A stretch of 9,312 bases of DNA from UBA7985 sp965658725 (GTDB lineage: Bacteria; Pseudomonadota; Alphaproteobacteria; UBA7985). The DNA is taken from assembly GCA_965658725.1 (NCBI GenBank), contig CBFHUI010000096.1, positions 1 to 9,312 on the forward strand. The letters are read 5' to 3'. Under the pieces are notes generated by a model that had not been told where the DNA came from, ran no database searches, and saw only the letters and a program-made list of their open reading frames with translations. Numbering within the stretch: the stretch's first letter is position 1; each line of letters starts with the position of its first letter. Shown in pieces: positions 1 to 6,117 of this stretch. Position numbers and translations under genes: made by a program.

Positions 1-2725
1 CCTGCCCATCCACCGTGTAGAGCGTTTGCGTTTGCGTTTGTGTTTCCCCCGTCGTCACGACCGAGCCTTGTCCTATGGTCAACCGGCTGCCGAGAAAATT
101 CGTGCCCAAGTAGCGGTCTTCCCCATCCATGGCGAGGATCGGGTCGAGGCCATCAGGGATGAAGCGGTGGGCAAAATCACTGGCCGGGCGCAGCAGTGGG
201 CTGGGGGGCAGTGCGGATACTGGACCGACAGCCTCTTCAATAATGGTGGTCCCCGCCTCCGCAACGCTCACTGTGCGAGCCGCGTCAGCCAGGGCAACGG
301 GTGCCAGCGCATCGACGCCCGTACCGGCTGAGATGCCCGTGACAATCCGGTTGGTCGGTGCACGGTTGGTGGCAGTCTCAACCACTGCAATCAGCAGAGC
401 CTCGTTATCGTCGACAGCCGGCCGATCGAGCGGCACCGGCGGCAGGCCCAGCGCGACCGCATCCATCAGTGTGTGCGGCGCAGACTGCGCAACCAACAGG
501 TCATCGCTAAGGTCGGCATCAAGTCCCCTGGCCGCCAGAGTCGGGACGGATGCTGGGGCCTCTGCTTCCGTGGAGATTACTTCAGCCGGTTCCTCAGTGG
601 CGGATTCCGCCAAGGCCACAGCTGCCAGCGCATCGACGCCCGTACCGGCTGAGATGCCTGTGACAATCCGGTTGGTTGGTGCACGGTTGGTTGCAGTCTC
701 AACCGCAGCAATCAGCAGAGTCTGGTCATCGTCGACAGCCGGTCGATCGAGCGGCACCGGCGGCAGGCCCGGCGCGAGCGCATCCATCAGTGTGCGCGGC
801 GCAGACTGCCCTACCGACAGATCGTCGCTGAGGTCGGCATCAAGTCCCCCGGCCGCAAGAGCCAGGACGGATGCTGGGATCTCTGCTTCCGCGGAGATCT
901 CTTCAGCCGGTTCCTCAGTGGCGGATTCCGCCAAGGCCAAGGCCACAGCCGCCAGCGCGTCCCGTCGGCCCAGACCAACGGCGCGATAAGCCGCTGCGAG
1001 TACCTTCTGCACTTGCGCGCCCTTGGCCTTGCCAAGCACGACACGAGTGATGGGCAGATCAGTCTGCAGCGCCAGCGCTTCGATCGAGCATTGATCCCGC
1101 TCTCCCAGCGCGTCAACGAGTGTCAGCGCGACCGGCATCCCGGCCTCCACACCCTTTTGCACCAGCATCCGGGTTTCTACCGAGCGGCGGGAAGCAGATG
1201 TCACCATCAGCTCAATAAAGGCGTCGTCGGCAAGGGGTTCCACCGCTGCGTCGAACAACTCCCGCTCAGGACCGGTCGCACGGATATCGAAGCGCTGCTT
1301 GCCGCTGGAAAAGCGGTCGAGTACAGACTGCCCGGTCAAATTCTGCCGCAGCACCAGCACCGGCGTCGCTCCCGCAACGATGTAGTCATGCACGGCGTAA
1401 GCCAGCGGTTTTTCAGAGGCGCGCAGATCGCAGCGCAGGTTGGTCGAGGGTGAGACCGTGAGGATCTCCGGGTTCGTGCCTTCCAGCGTCGTTCGCGTGC
1501 GCTCGTCAGACTGCAGCACCACCATCCGCCCGCCAAAATCGCGCAGGACGTCGATGGCTGCGTCAAAGGCCGCGTCGTCACCATCGTGCATCAGAATGAT
1601 GGTCTGTCCCCCGGCGGAGACTTCGAGGCTGTAAACCTGATACGGCAGGTCGCCGGCCCCCACAAAAGTGCGCAAACAGGTCGCAACCGGCAACCGATCG
1701 AGGTTGCGGAGCAGATCGAAGTCACGGGCGTGGGATGGACTATGGCAAATGCTCGGCTCCACAAAGGCCGAAACGGTGCCATCGCTGAGCGGATCAAAGT
1801 AGTTGCCCCAAGCGCTCTGATCGAGCGCAGCCGCAGTCGGCGCGGGGGCCTCGAAGGTTTCAACAACGGTGGTGGTTGTAGTGGTCGTCACAGGGTCTGA
1901 CGCAACAACGTTGGTTGTCAGCGCCGGGTTGCCGACCGGATTGGTAGTAAGAACTTCTTCGGTTGTGACGGTTTCGATGGTCGTTGTTTCGACCACAACG
2001 GCAGAACTGGCACGGCTGATGGTCCCGCCTTCGCCGTCAGAGGTGGACGACAACACCGCTTCGCCCCGCTGACCCAAGGTCTCTGCGACGGTTGTATCCT
2101 CTTGCGTGGTCGCCAATGTTGGCAGGTCGATCACCGATTGGACTGGGGCAAGGTTGAGCACAGGTGCGGGCGTGGGGGCTGCCAACTCTAGTGCTGCGAG
2201 GGTCTCGGAAATAGTTGGCTCGACACCTAGGTCATCCGCCCCGCTGCTCGGTGCAGCAGCGTCGTCAACCGGGTCGCTCCGCGTGGCACCGTCTGCCGCA
2301 AGTCCGTCATCCATAACCGCTGTCGGCTCGATCGGTTCAGCCGCGTAAATCCGGTCCAGTGCTGTGGTAGCCAGCGCTTCCATGGTCGCAGGGGTCAGCA
2401 GGCCATTGCCCGCGAGTGCGTTGCCCACCTGAAAAGCCTTAAGCGCATCACGCGTCTGGCGGTCGTAGCGGCCATCAACAGTCCGCGAACCGGGCAGATC
2501 GCCAACCGTGGCAAGCAGCGCCTGAAGCACACAGATCTGATTAGTCCCCGCGAAGGTCGGCAGCGCTGCGGCGGCGGCGGCACGCTCAAATTCCGAGGCA
2601 AGCGGCACACTCGCGCAGGACGCCGCAAGGCTGAGATCAGCCCGCGCTGGACCCACCATCAACAAAGACGTCCATCCTGCTAAGGCCGCGACAAGAACCC
2701 TCCTCGGCTTAAAGAGATGCTGCAT
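1..2725 (-). CDS. Large exported protein with N-terminal peptidoglycan-binding-like domain and internal ~107-aa tandem repeats (partial, C-terminus beyond the window)
   Basis: An open frame of 908 codons runs from ATG at 2723-2725 to the window edge; I read every codon and found no stop, so the 3' end lies outside. A GGAA motif sits seven bases before the ATG. Residues 1-29 form a signal peptide (KPRR basic start, hydrophobic stretch, cleavage near ARA|D). Residues about 62-118 match the PG_binding_1 pattern (LPGSRTVDGRYDRQTRDALK, then a closing LTPATMEAL helix), so the protein probably contacts peptidoglycan in the periplasm. Residues about 120-240 are acidic and low-complexity, and 240-292 are a Thr/Val-rich linker with a run of seven Thr. 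Residues about 300-590 are a compact domain with alpha/beta character (IILMHDGDD near 376-384, then FDAAIDVLRDFGG) that I cannot assign. Residues 590-805 are two tandem repeats. A TQTQTQT stretch lies just before the edge. The enzymatic role is unknown; a scaffold or cell-wall-associated surface protein is an inference. Confidence 0.85.
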   Translation of the reverse strand, partial: MQHLFKPRRVLVAALAGWTSLLMVGPARADLSLAASCASVPLASEFERAAAAAALPTFAGTNQICVLQALLATVGDLPGSRTVDGRYDRQTRDALKAFQVGNALAGNGLLTPATMEALATTALDRIYAAEPIEPTAVMDDGLAADGATRSDPVDDAAAPSSGADDLGVEPTISETLAALELAAPTPAPVLNLAPVQSVIDLPTLATTQEDTTVAETLGQRGEAVLSSTSDGEGGTISRASSAVVVETTTIETVTTEEVLTTNPVGNPALTTNVVASDPVTTTTTTTVVETFEAPAPTAAALDQSAWGNYFDPLSDGTVSAFVEPSICHSPSHARDFDLLRNLDRLPVATCLRTFVGAGDLPYQVYSLEVSAGGQTIILMHDGDDAAFDAAIDVLRDFGGRMVVLQSDERTRTTLEGTNPEILTVSPSTNLRCDLRASEKPLAYAVHDYIVAGATPVLVLRQNLTGQSVLDRFSSGKQRFDIRATGPERELFDAAVEPLADDAFIELMVTSASRRSVETRMLVQKGVEAGMPVALTLVDALGERDQCSIEALALQTDLPITRVVLGKAKGAQVQKVLAAAYRAVGLGRRDALAAVALALAESATEEPAEEISAEAEIPASVLALAAGGLDADLSDDLSVGQSAPRTLMDALAPGLPPVPLDRPAVDDDQTLLIAAVETATNRAPTNRIVTGISAGTGVDALAAVALAESATEEPAEVISTEAEAPASVPTLAARGLDADLSDDLLVAQSAPHTLMDAVALGLPPVPLDRPAVDDNEALLIAVVETATNRAPTNRIVTGISAGTGVDALAPVALADAARTVSVAEAGTTIIEEAVGPVSALPPSPLLRPASDFAHRFIPDGLDPILAMDGEDRYLGTNFLGSRLTIGQGSVVTTGETQTQTQTLYTVDGQ
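22..44 (-). repeat. Short hexameric tandem repeat encoding a Thr-Gln run
   Basis: The plus strand reads about four copies of a GTTTGC-like hexamer, the last with one substitution. Read on the coding (minus) strand this gives TQTQTQT in the large exported protein. Such hexamers can expand or shrink without shifting the frame. Confidence 0.6.
311..958 (-). repeat. Two in-frame tandem repeats (327 and 321 bp) within the large exported protein
   Basis: Unit 1 (632-958, residues 590-698, 109 aa) and unit 2 (311-631, residues 699-805, 107 aa) are direct copies. Both run from ALAAVALA through TLMDA, GLPPVPLDRPAVDD and VETATNRAPTNRI to GTGVD. By hand alignment 15 residues differ, about 86% identity, and the last 24 residues are identical. 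The two-residue length difference comes from a CAAGGC hexamer doubled at 932-943. A third copy begins at 310 (ALAPVALA) but diverges within about eight residues. The near-identity at DNA level points to recent duplication or gene conversion. Confidence 0.9.
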
Positions 2726-3021
2726 GATCCTGTTCCATATTCCCACTGCGTGGCACCGCATTGACCACGAGCGCCCAGCTCGCAGATCAAAAACAACTGG
2801 ATTCCACTATGCGAAGTTTAGCACCCAAAGTGCACTTCACGTCTGGCAGAAATGTGGATGAACGGTCAGATTTCTGTACATAAGTCGCAGAAAACATGGC
2901 ATGACAGTCGCATATTGTTTCCTGAGATCATCAATTTTCAGCATGGGCTCGCGAGCCTTGATCCATGGTTAGACCCATACTAAGGGTTTCGGACTTTGCA
3001 GCGAGCGGGATTAAAGACCTG
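2726..3021. promoter_or_regulatory. Divergent AT-rich intergenic region between two exported-protein genes
   Basis: This 296-bp gap must hold the start signals for the leftward large repeat protein and the rightward Cys-rich protein. It is clearly richer in AT than the flanking genes; 2881-2940 counts to about 38% GC by hand. I found no -35/-10 pair good enough to name for either direction. The most distinct element is a spaced 7-bp inverted repeat at 2847-2876, listed separately. An in-frame ATG at 2965 could extend the rightward gene into this gap. Confidence 0.5.
2847..2876. promoter_or_regulatory. Spaced inverted repeat CAGAAAT-N16-ATTTCTG
   Basis: Two perfect 7-bp half-sites at 2847-2853 and 2870-2876 have their centres 23 bp apart, about two helical turns. 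They sit between the divergent genes, 122 bp from the leftward start and 146 bp from the rightward start. It could be an operator for a dimeric regulator. The 16-base loop makes a functional RNA hairpin less attractive. It may also be chance. Confidence 0.3.
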
Positions 3022-4302
3022 ATGGGCCTGTTTTCTGGGCATTCGACCCCGCTTCTGCGGGCGCTTGTAAGTTTATTTGCACTTGCATCTCTCGCTCTGG
3101 CGGCGGCATCCCGCGCCCAGACCGCTGAAACGATGCCTGAGCCCGTAAGCGAGGCTGAATTTCTAACCCTGTTCGGTTTTGCTCCTGAGCAGGCCGGCAC
3201 GATGCTCGCCTATGACCCTTCTTCCGAGCTGACAGACAAATCCAAGCAACGCTTGCCCCAGCTCCGTCCCACGCCGACGACCAACGGCCTGATCACGCGC
3301 TCCGTGCTGCCCGAGGACTTTGGCTGGGTCGAGCGCAAAGCCTTGAGTGAGCCGATCTTGCTGCTTAACGGCCACGAGGGGCAGTCAGACCTGAGCGATC
3401 TGGACTGCGCGGTTCGCCGGGACGACGACCATAACCTCGCCTTCCGCTGCAATGCCCCGATTGCGCTCAATGTTCCCGGCGGCGATACCCCGTCTGAAAC
3501 CTTTTTGGCCGAGATGGAAGAGGAAACCGGCTTCACCGTTGGCCACCACATCTGGCCCGGTGATAAAGACGCGCTGACCGGCGACCGGCTTATGACCGCA
3601 CGCGATATCGTCACCGGCATGCGCTTTACGCTGCGCTATTTGAACAAGCGCGGCTTTACTGTTGCCGACGCACGCTGTTCAAACCGCAAATCCTGGCGGT
3701 GGATCTATGTCTGTCTGGATGACGCCAAGTGGCACGCCCTGACCCCACGTCAGAAGTGCGAGTACGTGATCAACAACCTGCTGATGGTGGAAGGCGGGGC
3801 GAAAGACTGGTCCTTTGCACCCCTGCCCGCGCCGGGTGAAGAAGAAGGCACCCTGCTGTCCGTTGGCTTCACCCGCGACCCGCGCGAGATGGCCACAGCA
3901 GACGACCTCTGCCCCGAAGTTGCCGCGCACGAGCGGGTAGAAACACGGCTGGAGCAATTCCTCCAAGACGCGCCAATAGCCGTAGCGCTGGAGCGCGTGC
4001 CGCTGCACAGCGCCGAGGATGCACTGCTGACGCTGGCTGCGAAGATCAACGGCGCAGAGATCATCGTGGCGCGATTGAGCAGCCAGAAACCGGACGCCGT
4101 TGCCGACGCCTTTTCCGATCTGGCGGAACTCTGGCTCAGCCGCGGCGGCACGCGCCTTTGCGAAAACCCAGACTGCAGCGGCTTGATCCGCATTGCTCTG
4201 CCGCCCCTGCCCACCTATCGCCCACCCCCGATCCTACCGCCCATCCCCGCCCAACGCTGGGTCGCGGCGCCGGTTCTCCGCCCAAGCCAGCAGGTCGAAT
4301 AG
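3022..4302 (+). CDS. Exported cysteine-rich protein of unknown function with proline-rich C-terminus
   Basis: From ATG 3022 the product has 426 aa. I chose this start because MGLFSGHSTPLLRALVSLFA begins a normal signal peptide, with cleavage near SRAQ|T, and an AGCGGGA-like sequence lies upstream. The in-frame ATG at 2965 would add 19 residues before the signal and has no ribosome-binding sequence. The mature part has eight cysteines (129, 143, 219, 231, 246, 297, 380, 385), an even number that suggests disulfides in the periplasm. The centre is acidic (EMEEETGF), followed by an aromatic/basic patch (NRKSWRWIYVCLDDAKW). The end is proline-rich (PPLPTYRPPPILPPIPAQ) and may form an extended tail. 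I recognise no catalytic motif or family. It is divergent from the large peptidoglycan-binding repeat protein, so shared control and a common envelope role are possible but unproven. Confidence 0.8.
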   Translation: MGLFSGHSTPLLRALVSLFALASLALAAASRAQTAETMPEPVSEAEFLTLFGFAPEQAGTMLAYDPSSELTDKSKQRLPQLRPTPTTNGLITRSVLPEDFGWVERKALSEPILLLNGHEGQSDLSDLDCAVRRDDDHNLAFRCNAPIALNVPGGDTPSETFLAEMEEETGFTVGHHIWPGDKDALTGDRLMTARDIVTGMRFTLRYLNKRGFTVADARCSNRKSWRWIYVCLDDAKWHALTPRQKCEYVINNLLMVEGGAKDWSFAPLPAPGEEEGTLLSVGFTRDPREMATADDLCPEVAAHERVETRLEQFLQDAPIAVALERVPLHSAEDALLTLAAKINGAEIIVARLSSQKPDAVADAFSDLAELWLSRGGTRLCENPDCSGLIRIALPPLPTYRPPPILPPIPAQRWVAAPVLRPSQQVE

Positions 4303-4442
4303 AGCGCTGCGTTCTGCGACTGGCGGGCGTTTGGGGCTTGACCTGCTGGCCCCAGCCCCTGATCTAAGCAGCACGTGTCGTCTGTCATCTGGTTGCGGCG
4401 TCTTTGCCCCCGCGCCAGCCGTACTTTGCTTGAGGAAACCCC

Positions 4443-4874
4443 ATGCTGCCCGCGTTCTTGGCAAACGGTCTTTTGCCCGGTGGTGTGCATCACTGCGATT
4501 TGCAGGCGTTCGAGGCGGCCTTCGTCTGGTCGGCCCGGCGGCGCGTCCTCTATGAGCAGATGCGCGAGGGCCTTGGAGTGCTCTACGACTCTGGTTACCG
4601 CATGCTGGTACTGGGGGGGGACTTTATCTCGGCTCTAGAGCATCCTGCTGAATACAAAGCACTTTACGATTGCGATCCTCTACCTATCGACCATCTCGAC
4701 GCCCGTTTAAGTTACTTTGACAAAAATTCTCGCCTAATTGCGCAAAAATTGTGGGGTGGGCATTTTTTTCCTGCCTCGTTTAGAGCAAAAGGAACAGGTG
4801 CAACTTGGTTGCACTATCTGTCTTCGGATGCGCCGGACGGTCCGCGCGGCCTGGTCGCGCTCAGTCTGATATGA
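4443..4874 (+). CDS. DUF6932-like protein (nucleotidyltransferase-like, apparently degenerate active site)
   Basis: The product has 143 aa and starts at an ATG with a good ribosome-binding sequence (TGAGGA, six bases before). The order of features fits my memory of the DUF6932 family: an opening FLANGLLPGGVHHCDLQAFE like the family's L-P-x-G-I-H start; a helix with RRRVLYEQM; a strand and loop VLGGDFIS (56-63) where members usually read a DGSF-like nucleotidyltransferase motif; GGHFFPASF near 105-113; and an ending DGPRGLVAL like the family's K/R-G-I-V terminus. Here GS has become GG, and the acidic pair expected about ten residues later is replaced by HPAEY, so catalysis is doubtful. GC drops to about 44% over 4621-4800, and a G8 run falls inside the motif. 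A short gene follows after six bases, consistent with an operon. The family call is from recall, without a search. Confidence 0.65.
   Translation: MLPAFLANGLLPGGVHHCDLQAFEAAFVWSARRRVLYEQMREGLGVLYDSGYRMLVLGGDFISALEHPAEYKALYDCDPLPIDHLDARLSYFDKNSRLIAQKLWGGHFFPASFRAKGTGATWLHYLSSDAPDGPRGLVALSLI
4613..4620 (+). repeat. Homopolymer run of eight G inside the DUF6932-like gene
   Basis: Eight consecutive G encode the end of Leu, then Gly58-Gly59, and the first base of Asp60, at the spot where the nucleotidyltransferase-like motif is expected. A run this long can slip during replication, and one gained or lost base would frame-shift the rest of the protein. It could also be a sequencing-length error. 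A T7 run lies at 4763-4769 in the same gene. Confidence 0.85.
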
Positions 4875-4907
4875 TCGCCCATGAAACCGGTAAGTGAGGG
4901 GCTCGCC

Positions 4908-5165
4908 ATGCTTTATCCAGTCGAACAACTGCCACGGTTGGTGGAGCAGATCACGACTCTAGAAAACGGGCTGGTGGCTTTTCGGCAGCAGAACAGCCCG
5001 ATCGATCCTAACTACCAGAAGGAAAGCGAGGCGCTGATCGCTGAGATCATTCGGCTCGAAGATCTTCTGTGCGATTGCGTCGAGGCGCACGGAGGACCGG
5101 CCAAGGACGGTTGGTCCAAGGATATCCGCGCCATCTACGCGCGCCGCACCGGGTGGACCGGCTAA
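4908..5165 (+). CDS. Small predicted helical protein paired with the DUF6932-like gene
   Basis: I chose ATG 4908 (85 aa) because GAGGGG at 4896-4901 gives a strong ribosome-binding site with six-base spacing; the in-frame ATG at 4881 (94 aa) has none. There is no signal peptide or membrane segment. Residues about 4-26 and 36-60 look helical and leucine-rich, with heptad-like spacing in ALIAEIIRLEDLLCDCVEA, so a coiled coil or helical hairpin is likely. The tail is basic and aromatic (KDIRAIYARRTGWTG). I recognise no family. The gene starts 33 bases after the DUF6932-like stop on the same strand, so the two are probably co-transcribed and the products may bind each other. A toxin-antitoxin-like or regulatory pair is speculation. 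It ends 23 bases from the convergent lipoprotein gene. Confidence 0.65.
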   Translation: MLYPVEQLPRLVEQITTLENGLVAFRQQNSPIDPNYQKESEALIAEIIRLEDLLCDCVEAHGGPAKDGWSKDIRAIYARRTGWTG

Positions 5166-5196
5166 GCCGGCCCGCTCATTCTGCCCGACTAACGGG
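5158..5196. terminator. Two short GC-rich hairpins between convergent genes (possible bidirectional terminator)
   Basis: CCGGC-TAA-GCCGG at 5158-5170 has the plus-strand stop codon as its loop. CCCG-ACTAA-CGGG at 5184-5196 encloses the stop codon of the minus-strand lipoprotein. They flank the 23-bp gap between converging genes. Neither is followed by a T-run, so intrinsic termination is uncertain. Confidence 0.3.
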
Positions 5197-5962
5197 TCAG
5201 TCGATCAACAGCCGCCCACAGCGTGACCGCCGCGCTCGCCAGTCCCAGCACTGCCGGTCCTTCGTCCAGGGCCGCGTCCCACGACCCGCCCCAAAACTCA
5301 CGATTACCCGCCCGCCGGCTGGCTTTGCGCAGTTCAAAGGCATCGCCCTCGAAACCCCGGCCAAGCAGCAGGAACTTAGGCGGTCGATTGGGATCGTCGA
5401 AGTCTCCCGCGACCAAAATATGCGAGACTTCCGCGCTGTCACGGTCAATGAACTGCGCGACACTGCGCTGGATCTTGGTCAGCGCAGCCCGTTCGGGGCA
5501 GTCAGCGAGGTTGCCGCTCCCCTCTGCGCAGGGCCAAACGGGTCCCATGGCCATGGAACGTTGGCGCGCGAGTGTTGAGCCGGCTGTATCAGAGCTGGTT
5601 GCCACGCCGACGTTCGCAGCGAGCACCTTTTGCAGCAGATTGATCGGCATGAAAGCATAGCAATCACCGATGTCCTTCAAACAGACCTCTGTACCTTGGA
5701 AATTGGTAAAGAACTCGAGCTTCTCGACCTCTCCGGACTTGCGCTTGAGATAGACCATATCGCCTTTGAAGTACGCAAGAATGGGCGGGTTGCTGCCTTC
5801 AGCGAGGCCGCCGAAACCGGCGACAGACCACGTGCGCAAGTCCAGCTTTTCCACCTGCTTGCTTGCCACTTGCCGATTGTGTTTGCCCCGATCAGGCGTG
5901 CTGCAGGCGGTGAGGCCGGTCAGCAGCAGGGCCGTGAAGACACTCAGAATACCAATTCGCAT
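5189..5962 (-). CDS. Lipoprotein of unknown function
   Basis: The product has 257 aa. The start is secure: AGGGGAG lies eight bases before the ATG. The N-terminus is a type II signal peptide (MRIGILSVFTALLLTG) with lipobox LTAC, so Cys20 should be lipidated; Ser at +2 favours the outer membrane by the usual Lol rule, which is an inference. After a basic linker, the body has short strand-rich segments (ILAYFKGDMVYLKRKSGEVE; later HILVAGDFDD and KFLLLGRGFEGDAFELRKA). It carries four further cysteines in two close pairs (94/101 and 145/155) that could form disulfides. A small hydrophobic stretch (GPAVLGLASAAVTLWAAV) sits near the C-terminus. I recognise no family or catalytic motif. It stands alone on its strand after the aminotransferase gene, with its own candidate promoter, and converges on the DUF6932-like unit. 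Confidence 0.85.
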   Translation of the reverse strand: MRIGILSVFTALLLTGLTACSTPDRGKHNRQVASKQVEKLDLRTWSVAGFGGLAEGSNPPILAYFKGDMVYLKRKSGEVEKLEFFTNFQGTEVCLKDIGDCYAFMPINLLQKVLAANVGVATSSDTAGSTLARQRSMAMGPVWPCAEGSGNLADCPERAALTKIQRSVAQFIDRDSAEVSHILVAGDFDDPNRPPKFLLLGRGFEGDAFELRKASRRAGNREFWGGSWDAALDEGPAVLGLASAAVTLWAAVDRLTR

Positions 5963-5982
5963 GGTTTGAACTCCCCTCTGGT

Positions 5983-6014
5983 GCGCATAATGCGCGGTTC
6001 TGAGGACGTTTTAA
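5983..6014 (-). promoter_or_regulatory. Candidate promoter of the lipoprotein gene with overlapping 13-bp palindrome
   Basis: On the minus strand a -35-like TTAAAA (plus 6009-6014) and a -10-like CATTAT (plus 5987-5992) are 16 bp apart. Each matches the sigma-70 consensus at four of six positions. The -10 lies inside a perfect palindrome, GCGCAT-A-ATGCGC at 5983-5995. A start site near 5980 would leave a short leader before the ribosome-binding sequence and the ATG at 5962. A repressor bound to the palindrome would block the -10. Confidence 0.35.
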
Positions 6015-6117
6015 CGCGGCTCAGAAGGGTGAATCCACGGCCATTGCGCGGCGATGGGATGATTCCTTGGGGTAACTTCGTGCCGATGCCGACCGTCAGC
6101 CGTCAGGCGCGTGCGGA

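Noticed and set aside
311..958. CRISPR array
   Set aside because: The repeats are long (over 320 bp), contiguous without spacers, and in frame within a protein-coding gene.
129..989. Long plus-strand frame (286 codons) rich in Ser, Ala, Arg and Thr
   Set aside because: It is antisense to the repeat protein. Its repetitiveness only mirrors the minus-strand repeats, while the minus-strand frame has a signal peptide, a recognisable domain and 908 open codons.
1013..1900. Several plus-strand frames of 64-146 codons
   Set aside because: All lie opposite the continuous minus-strand frame, lack recognisable motifs and overlap each other.
2958..2983. TTGATC / TACTAA as a promoter for the rightward gene
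   Set aside because: The spacer is only 14 bp, too short for a normal sigma-70 promoter.
4333..4359. GGGGCT/AGCCCC stem downstream of the Cys-rich protein as a terminator
   Set aside because: The loop is 15 bases, competing pairings exist, and there is no T-run. The 140-bp gap 4303-4442 otherwise shows only the ribosome-binding site of the next gene.
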